From contig PMTF01000009.1 of the NCBI GenBank assembly GCA_003167415.1, positions 242,065-306,064 of the forward strand: 64,000 nt of DNA. Direction: 5' to 3'. The stretch comes from Acidimicrobiaceae bacterium (GTDB lineage: Bacteria > Actinomycetota > Acidimicrobiia > Acidimicrobiales > RAAP-2). This document shows positions 25,489-35,315 of the stretch, one piece after another. Every line of letters starts with the position of its first letter. Positions within the stretch are counted from its first letter, which is position 1. The position numbers were made by a program, and so were the translations under genes. Below the pieces are notes generated by a model. It searched no databases and was not told the origin of the DNA. It worked only from the letters and a program-made list of their open reading frames with translations.

Positions 25489-26207
25489 TAGTGCACACCT
25501 TCGGCGCGACGTCGTTCCAACACGACTTCGAGCGTTTCGAAACTCGAGAGTTCGCGCTTCACTTCCAATCGGTAGCGCGCGCGTAGCAACCACCCGTAGG
25601 CGAGCGAGAAGGCGACGAAGCTGAGCAGCAGCGTCCAGAGCATGCTGCCGTGGACCTTGAACTGGCGGTTCGGTCCGAGCAGCGTCGCGCCCTGATGCAG
25701 CGTGTGCCACCACTGCACCGAGAAGTGGTCGATGGGCACGTTGATCGCCGCGATGATGGCGAAGACCGCGCTTCGTCGAGCGCGCAGTTCGAAGTCATCG
25801 TTGACCCGACGAAGCGCCAAGTAACCCAGCGCGAAGACGCCGAGGATCGCCGTCGAGGTGAGACGCGCGTCCCAGGCCCACCACACGCCCCAGGCCGGGC
25901 GTCCCCAGATCGATCCGGTGATGAGCGTGAGGATGATGAAGACGAGGCTCACTTCCATGGCGCAGTGCGCGACGCGGTCCATCACGATCGAGCGCGTTCG
26001 TCGCCACAAATACAGCGCGCTGGCGATGGTCGCCGTGCCGAAGGAGAGGTACAGCGCCACCGTGGCGATGGCCGGGTGCACGTAGAGCAGGCGCGCGAGG
26101 TTGCCCTGGACCTTGTCCGGGGGCGTGACCCAGATGCCCAACCAAATGGTGAGGGCCATGGTGACGATCGTCGCCGGTCCTAGTAGTCGTTGGCTGAGCT
26201 CTTTCAT
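25488..26207 (-). CDS. ccmC: Heme-handling membrane protein CcmC
   Basis: A 239-aa protein with six membrane helices. The WWD domain is [20 protein letters not shown], flanked by the heme-ligand histidines in [14 protein letters not shown] and [18 protein letters not shown]. CcmC presents heme to CcmE at the outer membrane face. The ATG at 26207 overlaps the ccmB stop (TGATG); an upstream extension to 26288 is charged and not family-like. Confidence 0.95.
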   Translation of the reverse strand: MKELSQRLLGPATIVTMALTIWLGIWVTPPDKVQGNLARLLYVHPAIATVALYLSFGTATIASALYLWRRTRSIVMDRVAHCAMEVSLVFIILTLITGSIWGRPAWGVWWAWDARLTSTAILGVFALGYLALRRVNDDFELRARRSAVFAIIAAINVPIDHFSVQWWHTLHQGATLLGPNRQFKVHGSMLWTLLLSFVAFSLAYGWLLRARYRLEVKRELSSFETLEVVLERRRAEGVH

Positions 26208-26866
26208 CACGATTCCTCGAGAACACCGTAAAGGAGAATCCCTAGGGCGAGGTATACGGCCAGCGCCACGACCGAGACGATCCACCACTCCAACAGGGCA
26301 CCCCCGTGCAGGGCCGAAGTGAAGGAACGTTCCCCGGCGATGAGTAGCGGCGCAAAGGCCGGCAGGCTGAGGACGGGCAGTAGCGTCGCGGCGGCGTTCC
26401 CGCCGCTCGTGAGGGCCCCGTAGAGCGTTCCCGCGGTCGCGATGGTGCCTAGGGTGACGACGATGCTGGGTACGGCCGTAAGGGTGCCGTGAAGGGCCGT
26501 GTGCAGGACCACCACGCTCCCCGCGAGCAACACAATGGCGGTCAGCCAGAGCTCGATCGCGAGTGCCGCGGCCTTGCCCAAAAAGACTCCCGCGGGGTCC
26601 AGTCCGAGGGTGGCCACCGACGACCGGGTGCCGGCCGTCGCCTCGATCGCGTGGCTGCGATTGATCATCAGTAGGGCGACGAGGACGATAACCAAATAGA
26701 ACAGGCCGGGCGCGGCCGTCGAGTGACCGGCCTGGTTGGGCCCGAGCGCCAGGCCACTCAACAAGAGCGCCATGACGCCAAAGGGGACGACCTGCCAGAG
26801 CAAGACGCGACTTCGTCGCTCGACGCGCAGGTCCTTGCCCGCGACGAGCAAGGCAACACGAATCAC
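26207..26866 (-). CDS. ccmB: CcmB, ABC permease of the holo-CcmE release complex
   Basis: A 219-aa protein with six hydrophobic helices. It opens with [20 protein letters not shown], the cytoplasmic segment typical of CcmB, and ends with a last helix close to the C-terminus. CcmB is the membrane partner of CcmA; ATP hydrolysis by CcmA frees heme-loaded CcmE from CcmC. It overlaps ccmA by four bases (ATGA type) and ccmC by one. Confidence 0.93.
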   Translation of the reverse strand: MIRVALLVAGKDLRVERRSRVLLWQVVPFGVMALLLSGLALGPNQAGHSTAAPGLFYLVIVLVALLMINRSHAIEATAGTRSSVATLGLDPAGVFLGKAAALAIELWLTAIVLLAGSVVVLHTALHGTLTAVPSIVVTLGTIATAGTLYGALTSGGNAAATLLPVLSLPAFAPLLIAGERSFTSALHGGALLEWWIVSVVALAVYLALGILLYGVLEES

Positions 26867-27519
26867 GACTCCCCCACGATTCGACCGCCGGACATCAGAA
26901 GCGTTCGCGGACGAAGTTGCGCGCTGCGCAGCGGATCGTGCGCGCTGACGACGACCGTGGCGCCGCGCTCCACGACCTCACCGAGCAGCGCGTCAAAGAA
27001 CGTGCGGCCGTCGTCGTCGAGTGAGGCGTAGGGCTCATCCAGTAGCCACAGTTCGGGACGGCGAAGCAACAGCCAGGCCAAGCCGAGTCGTCGACGTTGA
27101 CCGGCCGAGAGCTGCTTGGCGACGGTGTCGCGGCGACCACTGAGATCCACTCGATCCAATACGGTCGCCAGTTCGTCGAGTGGGCGCCCGAGCGCCTTCG
27201 CGGCGAAGGTCAGATTTTCGCTCACCGTGAGGTCGTCATAGAAGGAGCCTTCGTGGCCGAGCCAACCGACGCGACGTCGGAGTTGGCGCCGATCAACGGT
27301 CGTGAGATCGAGACCGAGGACCGAGCCCTCGCCCGCGCTGAGCCCAATCAAACCGGCGAGGAGACGCAAGAGGCTCGTTTTGCCCGCGCCGTTCGCGCCG
27401 ACCAGCACCGTGAGCGAGGACGAGAAGAGTTCCAGGTCGACGCCGCTCAGAAGTGGAAAACCACTGGCCATCGAGACGGCGCCCCGCAAGACGACCGACG
27501 TACTTTCGAGTGCCGTCAC
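26863..27519 (-). CDS. ccmA: CcmA, ABC ATPase for cytochrome c maturation
   Basis: A 218-aa ABC ATPase. Walker A is [18 protein letters not shown] (residues 40-57), the signature is [17 protein letters not shown], and Walker B is [15 protein letters not shown]. Short length and the family-typical LSAGQ signature match CcmA. It begins the ccm operon, four bases after the end of gmd on the same strand. Confidence 0.94.
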   Translation of the reverse strand: MTALESTSVVLRGAVSMASGFPLLSGVDLELFSSSLTVLVGANGAGKTSLLRLLAGLIGLSAGEGSVLGLDLTTVDRRQLRRRVGWLGHEGSFYDDLTVSENLTFAAKALGRPLDELATVLDRVDLSGRRDTVAKQLSAGQRRRLGLAWLLLRRPELWLLDEPYASLDDDGRTFFDALLGEVVERGATVVVSAHDPLRSAQLRPRTLLMSGGRIVGES

Positions 27520-27523
27520 GGGC

Positions 27524-28537
<1,014 letters not shown>

Positions 28538-28584
28538 TTACTACTGGTCGCAATTCTGACCCCGAGCCTGCCTAGCCTTAAGCG

Positions 28585-29610
28585 GTGGCTCGGATAGTCC
28601 TCGTCAGCTTTCGACTCGGCGGAACCGACGGCGTGGCCATCGAATCGGCCAAATGGATTCTGGCTCTTCGATCGCTCGGCCACAGCGTTCGCACCGTCGC
28701 CGGTGAAGGCGTCGCCGAGGTCATCATTCCGAGCCTGGCGATTGAAGCCACGATCACTACCTCGATTCAGGAGTTGGAAGACGCCTTCGCCAACGCCGAC
28801 CTCGTCATCGTGGAAAACCTCGCTTCATTGCCGCTCAACCTTGACGCGCGCGAAGTCCTCTCCCACGTGTTGAAAGGTAGGTGTGCGCTCTTTCATCACC
28901 ATGACCTGCCGTGGCAGCGCCCTCATCTCGCGCACCTCGAGGGACCGCGCGATGAGCCGCTCTGGCGTCACGTCACCATCAATGAACTCTCGCGTTTAGA
29001 ACTCCGCGAGCGGGGTATCGAGGCCGTCACCATCATGAACTCCTTCGACTGCGAGCCGGTGCGAGGCCGACGGGACTCGACTCGGTTGACGCTCGACGTC
29101 GATACGCGCACGCTCATACTCATGCCGTCACGAGGACTGCCCCGCAAGAACGTTGCGGGCGCTCTCGCCTTGTGCGAGGCCCTCGGCGCCGTCTTCTGGC
29201 TCCTCGGACCGGCCGAGGACGGCTACGAATCGACACTCGAAGAGTTAATCGAGTCGGCCAGCGTCGAAGTACGACGGGGACTTCCCGAGGGCTTCGACGT
29301 CAACGACGCCTACGCGGCCTGCGACCTGGTGGTGATGCCCTCGACGTGGGAAGGATTCGGCAACCCGGTGTTGGAATCGGTGACGCATCGTCGCCCCCTC
29401 GCTCTGTACCCCTACCCCGTCGCGTGCGAGATCATCGACTTCGGATTCCGGTTCTTCGACCTCGGCGACGTCGTGGCCATCAAGTCGTTCCTCGAAAATC
29501 CGGACTACGAGCTGTACGCGCACAACCTCTCCATCGCGCTCGAACACTTCAATATCGCGTCGCTGCCCGCGCGACTGAGCGACCTTCTGAATTCAATGTC
29601 TATCCATTAG
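28585..29610 (+). CDS. GT4-like glycosyltransferase
   Basis: A 341-aa protein of the GT-B fold. The N-terminus RIVLVSFRLGGTDGVAIESAK has the glycine-rich acceptor loop of GT4 enzymes, the middle SRGLPRKNVAGALALCEAL is the sugar-nucleotide domain start, and DLVVMPSTWEGFGNPVLESV carries the E-x7-E motif of the family. The sugar may be mannose or a deoxyhexose, as the divergent gene is gmd, but this is inference. TAGCCT lies six bases before the GTG start and no ribosome site is seen, so a leaderless mRNA is likely. Confidence 0.82.
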   Translation: MARIVLVSFRLGGTDGVAIESAKWILALRSLGHSVRTVAGEGVAEVIIPSLAIEATITTSIQELEDAFANADLVIVENLASLPLNLDAREVLSHVLKGRCALFHHHDLPWQRPHLAHLEGPRDEPLWRHVTINELSRLELRERGIEAVTIMNSFDCEPVRGRRDSTRLTLDVDTRTLILMPSRGLPRKNVAGALALCEALGAVFWLLGPAEDGYESTLEELIESASVEVRRGLPEGFDVNDAYAACDLVVMPSTWEGFGNPVLESVTHRRPLALYPYPVACEIIDFGFRFFDLGDVVAIKSFLENPDYELYAHNLSIALEHFNIASLPARLSDLLNSMSIH

Positions 29611-29631
29611 CGCCAACTATCCTCTAGCCAT

Positions 29632-30243
29632 ATGGTGATCCAGGACGACCGACCCCAACACGCTGAGCGTCGAGAACAGTTGCTGAGCGTCGCCACGTCA
29701 CTCTTCGCGGAACGGGGATTTCAGTCGACCACGATGGACGACATTGCGCGCGAGGCCGGCTTCACGAAACCGATCCTGTACCAGTACTTCGATTCGAAGA
29801 CCGACCTCTATCGCGAGATCGTGGCGCACTTGGCCGAGACGCTATTGGCGTCATTGAAGATCGCGGTGAGCGCCGCCGACACGCCGCGAGCGAAGATCGA
29901 AGTGGCCTTTCGCGTCTACTTCGAGATGGTCGTGAGTGAGACCGACGCCTTTCGTATTCTCTTCATCCACTCCCACGTAGGTGACACCGCCAAAGAGTTG
30001 CGCGCGCTGGAACTCGGACTCATCTCCTTCATGTTTCCATTCTTCGATGAATCCATGAGCGAAGATCATCGGCGTCAGTTGGCCGGTGGCGTGGTCGGTA
30101 TCGCCGAAGGCGCGGCGATCGTGTGGCTGGAGCAACAAGAGTCGAAGGGCTGGCCGATACCGGCCGCCGGAGCAGCCGAGCGACTCGCCGAACGTTCGGC
30201 CACGCTGGCGTGGGGCGGACTTCGAACGGTCCACCAGGATTAG
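29632..30243 (+). CDS. TetR-family regulator
   Basis: A 203-aa TetR protein. The N-terminal DNA-binding domain is clear: EQLLSVATSLFAERGFQST, then MDDIAREAGFTKPILYQYF as the recognition helix. The C-terminal part is an all-helical ligand domain, similar to actinobacterial TetR_C domains. TATCCT lies eight bases before the ATG and there is no ribosome site, fitting a leaderless transcript. Its target is unknown. It ends four bases into the convergent phosphatase gene. Confidence 0.9.
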   Translation: MVIQDDRPQHAERREQLLSVATSLFAERGFQSTTMDDIAREAGFTKPILYQYFDSKTDLYREIVAHLAETLLASLKIAVSAADTPRAKIEVAFRVYFEMVVSETDAFRILFIHSHVGDTAKELRALELGLISFMFPFFDESMSEDHRRQLAGGVVGIAEGAAIVWLEQQESKGWPIPAAGAAERLAERSATLAWGGLRTVHQD

Positions 30244-30785
30244 TCGACGCGTTCGGCCACGAGAATCGCAAAAGCCTGAGCGAGATCCCACAGTTGTCGG
30301 GCGCACGCGTCATAGGTCGGCTGGTCGGCGCCCGCCGGATCCTTGACGTCGAATTCCGACGAAGGCTCGTGTGAACTTGCCGCACGCAGTTGAGCCTCAA
30401 AGTTGCCATCCAAGGGAGCGAATCGCACGAACTGCGAGAGTTGCACCGCCTTGTCGGCGTTCGTCGCAAAGTTGGCTCGTACAAATTTCACGTTGTCGGC
30501 TTCGGAGGCCAGGATCACCTGCGCCCACTCGGTGTCGGCTTGGTTCAACTGATGGCTACGGTGTGCGCCGTATCGATGATCACCGAGTCCTTCAATTTTC
30601 ATCAGCGCGTCACGCGTGCGCCCACTCATCGCCGAGCCTTCAGTCACGTGCGTTCCCGCCGTTCGCACGTGCCACTCATCGCCTTGGGCCCCGGCGAGCG
30701 TCGTGAGCATGTAGCCGAGCATCACCGAACGCGCAACGTTGCCGGTGCAGAGCGTGACGATGTTCAAAACGGTCCTTCCGGCCAC
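30240..30785 (-). CDS. Low-molecular-weight protein tyrosine phosphatase-like protein
   Basis: A 181-aa protein starting with the P-loop NIVTLCTGNVARSVMLGY: Cys13, Arg19 and Ser20 form the C-x5-R-S site of LMW-PTP and related arsenate reductases. KDPAGADQ near residue 150 holds the general acid Asp-Pro. Secreted or cytosolic relatives remove phosphate from tyrosine in signalling or capsule control. The GTG at 30785 is used; a TTG six codons later, preceded by GGAAGG, gives the shorter family-typical start MNIVTLC and is equally possible. Divergent from potA. Confidence 0.8.
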   Translation of the reverse strand: MAGRTVLNIVTLCTGNVARSVMLGYMLTTLAGAQGDEWHVRTAGTHVTEGSAMSGRTRDALMKIEGLGDHRYGAHRSHQLNQADTEWAQVILASEADNVKFVRANFATNADKAVQLSQFVRFAPLDGNFEAQLRAASSHEPSSEFDVKDPAGADQPTYDACARQLWDLAQAFAILVAERVD

Positions 30786-30881
30786 AATCCTCCCTCACGT
30801 AGGTCGTAGCGTTCACCTAGAGTACGCAGTGATGGGCAAACAGCGGGGGAAGTTTGATCGTGGCGTGACAGTGGTCGAATC

Positions 30882-32078
30882 GTGACCCGCGGGACCGTGA
30901 ACGCGCCGCGCCAATCAGAGACTCCCGAGGAGGCCCGTACGACCAGCGGCGCGAAGGCGACCGTGCGACTTGAACACGTGACCAAGGTCTTTGACGACGC
31001 TTCGGCCGTCGACGATCTCAACCTCGACGTCATGGAGGGTGAGTTTTTCAGCCTTCTCGGACCGTCGGGCTGCGGGAAGACGACGACCTTGCGAATGATC
31101 GCCGGGCTCGAGGATCCGTCTTCGGGTCGCATCATGTTGGGTGGCCGCGACGTGACCTACATGGCTCCGTATCACCGCGACGTCAACACGGTCTTTCAGT
31201 CCTACGCACTCTTTCCTCATCTCGACGTGTACGAAAACATTGCCTTCGGCCTTCGACGTAAGAAGGTCGACAAGGCGGAGGTGCGTCGTCGCGTTGGTCG
31301 GATCCTTGAGATCGTGGACCTGCCGGACTTCGAGCGGCGCCGTGTCAATCAGCTATCCGGTGGCCAGCAGCAGAGGATTGCTCTGGCGCGCGCGCTCGTG
31401 AACGAGCCCACCTTGCTGCTTCTCGACGAGCCGATGTCTGCCCTCGACGCCAAACTTCGTCACCAGATGCAGATCGAGTTGAAGTCGATTCAATCGCGCG
31501 TCGGCATCACATTCCTCTACGTCACGCACGACCAAGAAGAGGCGATGACCATGTCGGATCGGCTGGTTGTGATGCGCCACGGCAAGATAGAAGGCATCGG
31601 CACGCCGAGGGATGTGTACGACAATCCCACGACCGAATTCGTGGCCAAGTTCCTCGGAGCGTCGAATCTCCTGGCCGGCGTGGTGGCCGGTCGCCACGAT
31701 GACGTGACGACGGTGACCCTCGATGATGGCGCGTCGTTGTCAGTACCGACTTCGCGACTGCCCGCTGGCGTGACGTCGACGACGGTCAAGGTTGGCGTGC
31801 GTCCCGAGAAGATCAGCATTGCCTCGTCCGAGAAGACGTCCACGCCGAGTCGCAACACGCTGCGCGGTCGGGTTCGCGTGTCGACCTTCACCGGCGTGGG
31901 CAATCAGTATCTTGTCGAGATGCCTTCGGGCGCCGACATCACGGTGTACGCACAGAACATCGGCGAAGAATTGGCTCCGCGCAGTGGGGACGAGGTCCTC
32001 TTGAGCTGGCCGGTGGAGCACACGTTCGCGGTGCGACCGACGGCGGACCTCGTCGAAGCGGAAGAATCGGAACTCTAG
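30882..32078 (+). CDS. potA: Spermidine/putrescine ABC transporter ATPase
   Basis: A 398-aa ATPase. LLGPSGCGKTTTLRMIAGLE is Walker A; NQLSGGQQQRIALARAL the signature; LLLLDEPMSALDAKLR Walker B, with the PotA-type YVTHDQEEAMTMSDR switch. The C-terminal 120 residues are a TOBE regulatory domain. It leads the operon potA-potD-potB-potC, which imports polyamines with ATP. The GTG at 30882 is preceded by a GTGG-rich stretch without a strong ribosome site. The operon gene order (A-D-B-C) is less usual than A-B-C-D. Confidence 0.92.
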   Translation: MTRGTVNAPRQSETPEEARTTSGAKATVRLEHVTKVFDDASAVDDLNLDVMEGEFFSLLGPSGCGKTTTLRMIAGLEDPSSGRIMLGGRDVTYMAPYHRDVNTVFQSYALFPHLDVYENIAFGLRRKKVDKAEVRRRVGRILEIVDLPDFERRRVNQLSGGQQQRIALARALVNEPTLLLLDEPMSALDAKLRHQMQIELKSIQSRVGITFLYVTHDQEEAMTMSDRLVVMRHGKIEGIGTPRDVYDNPTTEFVAKFLGASNLLAGVVAGRHDDVTTVTLDDGASLSVPTSRLPAGVTSTTVKVGVRPEKISIASSEKTSTPSRNTLRGRVRVSTFTGVGNQYLVEMPSGADITVYAQNIGEELAPRSGDEVLLSWPVEHTFAVRPTADLVEAEESEL

Positions 32079-32088
32079 AGGAGGAGAC

Positions 32089-33390
32089 ATGACAAACAGC
32101 GATCACGAAGTGCCAGTAAGCGGAATGGACCCGTCTTTCTGGCGGGGGATGACCCAACCACGATTCTCGCGGCGACAGGCATTGGCGGCGACGGGCGTCG
32201 GACTCGTTTCTGTGCTCGCCGGGGGCATCGCCGGACCAATGTCGCCCGCGGGCGCCAGCGCTGCGGTCGGATCCCCTTCGTGGTGGAAGGGACAGAAGAA
32301 GCACGACGTGCTCAACTTTGCGAACTGGCCGTACTACATCGACGTCCTGGCCGGCAAGCACCCCTCTCTCGAACACTTCACGAAGACGACCGGTACCAAG
32401 GTCAGTTACTACGAAGTCATCCAGGACAACGCGTCCTTCTACCAGAAGATCCGCCCGTCGCTCGTCGCTCGCCAGTACACGGGCTACGACATCGTGGTGA
32501 TGACGAACAATAACCCGCAGCTGGGGTACCTGATCGAACTGGGGTGGCTGATTCCCCTCGACCAGTCGAAGAGGCCGAACTTCGACAAGTACGCCGGGCC
32601 TCTCATCAAGAATCCCTCGTGGGACCCCAGCAACAAGTTCACGATGGCATGGCAGTCGGGTTGGACCGGGGTCGGCTACAACAGCAAGGTCATAAAGCAT
32701 CCCGGCACGAGCATCGACCTCCTCTTCGATAAGAAGTATGCCGGTCGCGTCGGCATGCTGACCGACCTGTTCGAACTCGGCAGCGCCGGCCTGCTCGCCA
32801 TCGGCGTCGAGCCAGCGACTTCCACCGAGTCGGACTGGGCTAAGGCCGCAAAGAAACTCCAACTGCAAAAGAGTGACGGCATTGTCGGCGCCTACTACGA
32901 CCAGAGTTACATCGAGCACTTGAAGAACGGAGACATCGTGGTCTCCCAGGCCTATTCGGGCGACATCTTCCAGGCAGACCTCAACAGCAAGTACAAGGAC
33001 CTCGCCTTCCTCCTGCCCGACGAGGGGGCGATGCTCTGGACGGACAACATGTGCATCCCCAAATACGCCGAGAACCCGGTGGACGCCATGACGGCGATGG
33101 ATTACTTCTACAACCCCATGACCCAGGCCGTCGTCGAGTATTACAACGACTACATCTGTCCAGTGCCGGCCGCTAAGCTGCAGTTGCTCCACCCGACGGG
33201 CTGGGACAAGTCCGCGCTGGCATCTCTGAAGCCAGAAATCGGACTCCCGACGTCGGTGACCGCGGACTCGAACAGCGTCTTCCCCGACGCCGCCCGCGTG
33301 AAGGACTCGAAGCCGTACCGTGTCTTCAAGAACCAAGACGAGATCAACGCGTGGACCAACCTCTTCCTCCCGATCATCCAGGGAGCGTAA
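32089..33390 (+). CDS. potD: Polyamine-binding protein, Tat-exported
   Basis: A 433-aa PotD/PotF-like binding protein. It has a Tat signal at residues 24-55: RFSRRQALAATGVGLVSVLA with the twin arginine, ending at PAGASAA. The mature part contains VLNFANWPYYIDV, SYYEVIQDNASFYQKIRPSL, IVVMTNNNPQLGYLIE, and an ANWP-type polyamine cavity. It should bind putrescine or spermidine outside the cell and pass it to PotBC. AGGAGGA lies just before the ATG. Confidence 0.9.
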   Translation: MTNSDHEVPVSGMDPSFWRGMTQPRFSRRQALAATGVGLVSVLAGGIAGPMSPAGASAAVGSPSWWKGQKKHDVLNFANWPYYIDVLAGKHPSLEHFTKTTGTKVSYYEVIQDNASFYQKIRPSLVARQYTGYDIVVMTNNNPQLGYLIELGWLIPLDQSKRPNFDKYAGPLIKNPSWDPSNKFTMAWQSGWTGVGYNSKVIKHPGTSIDLLFDKKYAGRVGMLTDLFELGSAGLLAIGVEPATSTESDWAKAAKKLQLQKSDGIVGAYYDQSYIEHLKNGDIVVSQAYSGDIFQADLNSKYKDLAFLLPDEGAMLWTDNMCIPKYAENPVDAMTAMDYFYNPMTQAVVEYYNDYICPVPAAKLQLLHPTGWDKSALASLKPEIGLPTSVTADSNSVFPDAARVKDSKPYRVFKNQDEINAWTNLFLPIIQGA

Positions 33391-34265
33391 AGGGTCAGCG
33401 GCGCTTCGCCGCTTTCCGCCAGGGCCTCGCTCCGTACCTCCTGAGCCTGCCCGCGGGACTTTGGCTCTTGTTGTTGTTCATTGTCCCGCTCTTGATCATG
33501 CTGTCCATCACGCTCAAAACCTGCAATCCGGCGTCGGGGGCGTGCGTCATGACCTGGAGTTGGGGCGAGTTTCCACGCGTCGTGAGTCTCTATCACGCCC
33601 AGTTCGTCACGAGCTTGATCTTTGCCGGTGCTGCGACGGTGATCGATTTGGTCATCTCGTTCCCGATCGCCTACTGGATTGCCTTCTACGGGGGGCGCAA
33701 GAAGAACTTCTTCCTGATCATGCTGCTCGTGCCGTTCTTCGTGTCGTTCATAATCCGAACTCTGGTATGGGAGTTCATACTCTCGGATAACGGCATCGTC
33801 TTGCATTTCTTGAAGCACAATCACCTGGTCCCCGCCGGCTTCCACGTCCTGGGGACCGGGTTCGCGGTGATCGCCGGGCTGGCGTACAACTATCTTCCCT
33901 TCACCGCGTTGCCGATCTACGTGGCCCTGGAGCGCATCGACCGACAAGTCGTGAACGCCGCCTACGACCTTTACGCGAACCGACGCGTCACGTTCATGCG
34001 CGTCATCATGCCCCTGGCCGTTCCTGGAATCTTTGCGGCCTTCTTGTTGACGTTCATTCCCGCGTTTGGTGACTATGTGAATCAAGAGATCCTTGGGGGT
34101 ACGTCGAACACGATGATTGGCACGGTCATCCAGAACCTCTTCCTGATCGACTCGGACTACGCCGGTGGCGCCTCGCTGTCGGTCGTATTGCTGGCCATCT
34201 CCTTGCTCGGCATCTGGTTGTACGCGCGGCTCCTCGGCTCGCGCACCATCGAGGAGTACCTGTGA
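33351..34265 (+). CDS. potB: Polyamine ABC transporter permease PotB
   Basis: A 304-aa permease with six membrane helices. The EAA-like loop that contacts PotA is ERIDRQVVNAAYDLYANRRVT, followed by FMRVIMPLAVPGIFAAFLLTFIPAFGDY (first half FMRVIMPLAVPG). The GTG at 33351 lies 40 bases inside the end of potD; no better start is seen before the first helix. Ends in an overlap of four bases (GTGA) with potC. Confidence 0.9.
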   Translation: MDQPLPPDHPGSVKGQRRFAAFRQGLAPYLLSLPAGLWLLLLFIVPLLIMLSITLKTCNPASGACVMTWSWGEFPRVVSLYHAQFVTSLIFAGAATVIDLVISFPIAYWIAFYGGRKKNFFLIMLLVPFFVSFIIRTLVWEFILSDNGIVLHFLKHNHLVPAGFHVLGTGFAVIAGLAYNYLPFTALPIYVALERIDRQVVNAAYDLYANRRVTFMRVIMPLAVPGIFAAFLLTFIPAFGDYVNQEILGGTSNTMIGTVIQNLFLIDSDYAGGASLSVVLLAISLLGIWLYARLLGSRTIEEYL

Positions 34266-35128
34266 GTGAAACGCCGATCGCCGACGGCACGACACAGCGA
34301 CCGGAGCGACCGGAGCGACTGTCGCGGCGTCCGCGTCGACTCGGTCGGTACGTCCTGCCGACGTACTCGTGGCTGGTGATCGCCTATTTGGTCTTTCCGA
34401 TCGCTGTCATGGTTGCCTACAGCTTCAACCGGGTGACATTCGGATTGCAGTTGGTGAGCTTCGCGTGGAACGGATTTACCCTTCAGTGGTATCGACAGTG
34501 GAGCAACGTCCCGGGCCTGACGTCGGCGTTTTGGTTGACCGTACGGCTGGCCCTCGTCAGCACGATCATCTCGACGATCCTCGGCACGTTGCTGGCGATC
34601 GCCCTCGTTCGCTATCGGCGACGAAAATTCCGCGGCAAAGGCACCATTGAGCAGATCCTCTTCTTGAACATTGCCGCGCCCGAGATCGTCATCGGCGCAT
34701 CTCTGCTTGGACTCTTCGTCACGTTCAACCTTGCTCGAGGCTTCTTGACGTTGGTACTCGCACACGTAGCGTTCAGCATCGCCTACGTGACTGTCACGGT
34801 TCGGGCGCGGCTCGCTGGATTCGACCGCTCTCTTGAAGAAGCCGCCTACGATCTTGGCGCAAATCCGCTGTCGACATTTCGCCGGGTCACGCTACCTCTC
34901 ATCATGCCGGGGGTCCTCGCCGGAGCTCTGATGGCCCTGGCGTTGTCGATCGACGACTTCGTCACGTCGAACTTCGTCAGTGGATCGAGCGTGCCCTTCC
35001 CGGTGTGGGTTTACGGGGCGTCGCGCGTGGGCACTCCCCCACAGGTCTTCGTCTTCGGAACCGTGATCTTCATGGTCGGTATTGCGTTTGCACTACTGAG
35101 CCTCGGAATTTCGAGAAAGAAGTCCTGA
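34262..35128 (+). CDS. potC: Polyamine ABC transporter permease PotC
   Basis: A 288-aa permease with six helices; the ATPase-contact loop is GFDRSLEEAAYDLGANPLST followed by FRRVTLPLIMPGVLAGALMA, and SIDDFVTSNFVSG is the family C-terminal motif. Its GTG overlaps the potB stop by four bases. It closes the operon; a strong hairpin begins 30 bases after the stop. Confidence 0.91.
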   Translation: MSETPIADGTTQRPERPERLSRRPRRLGRYVLPTYSWLVIAYLVFPIAVMVAYSFNRVTFGLQLVSFAWNGFTLQWYRQWSNVPGLTSAFWLTVRLALVSTIISTILGTLLAIALVRYRRRKFRGKGTIEQILFLNIAAPEIVIGASLLGLFVTFNLARGFLTLVLAHVAFSIAYVTVTVRARLAGFDRSLEEAAYDLGANPLSTFRRVTLPLIMPGVLAGALMALALSIDDFVTSNFVSGSSVPFPVWVYGASRVGTPPQVFVFGTVIFMVGIAFALLSLGISRKKS

Positions 35129-35157
35129 CTCGAAGACGTCGCGTCGGAGTCGGTATC

Positions 35158-35196
35158 TCGGTACCTGAGTTCGCGGCTCGCGAACTCAGGTACCGA
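35158..35196. terminator. 18-bp stem, 3-base loop hairpin after potC
   Basis: Bases 35158-35175 and 35179-35196 are perfectly complementary (TCGGTACCTGAGTTCGCG and its reverse complement) around a GCT loop. No T-run follows on either strand. The hairpin is placed between the end of potC and the end of the convergent transaminase gene, so it may stop transcription from both sides. The strength and symmetry also allow it to be a mobile repeat. Confidence 0.65.
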
Positions 35197-35315
35197 TCGG
35201 TGATCGGGGTGTTGGTTAGGGACGTAACCATTTCGGCCAGCAGTCTGACGGTCGCGACGCCGTCACTGGCGCTTCGGTGATCAGGGCTGAGCGGCCAGGA
35301 AATGAAACGGCGAAC

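Noticed and set aside
30882-35128. potADBC as an iron or sugar transporter
   Set aside because: PotD has polyamine-type motifs and the permeases have PotB/PotC features; the TOBE ATPase alone would not decide, but together the polyamine call is better supported.
35005-35280. Plus-strand frame across potC and the hairpin
   Set aside because: It overlaps potC in another frame, has no ribosome site and includes the hairpin.
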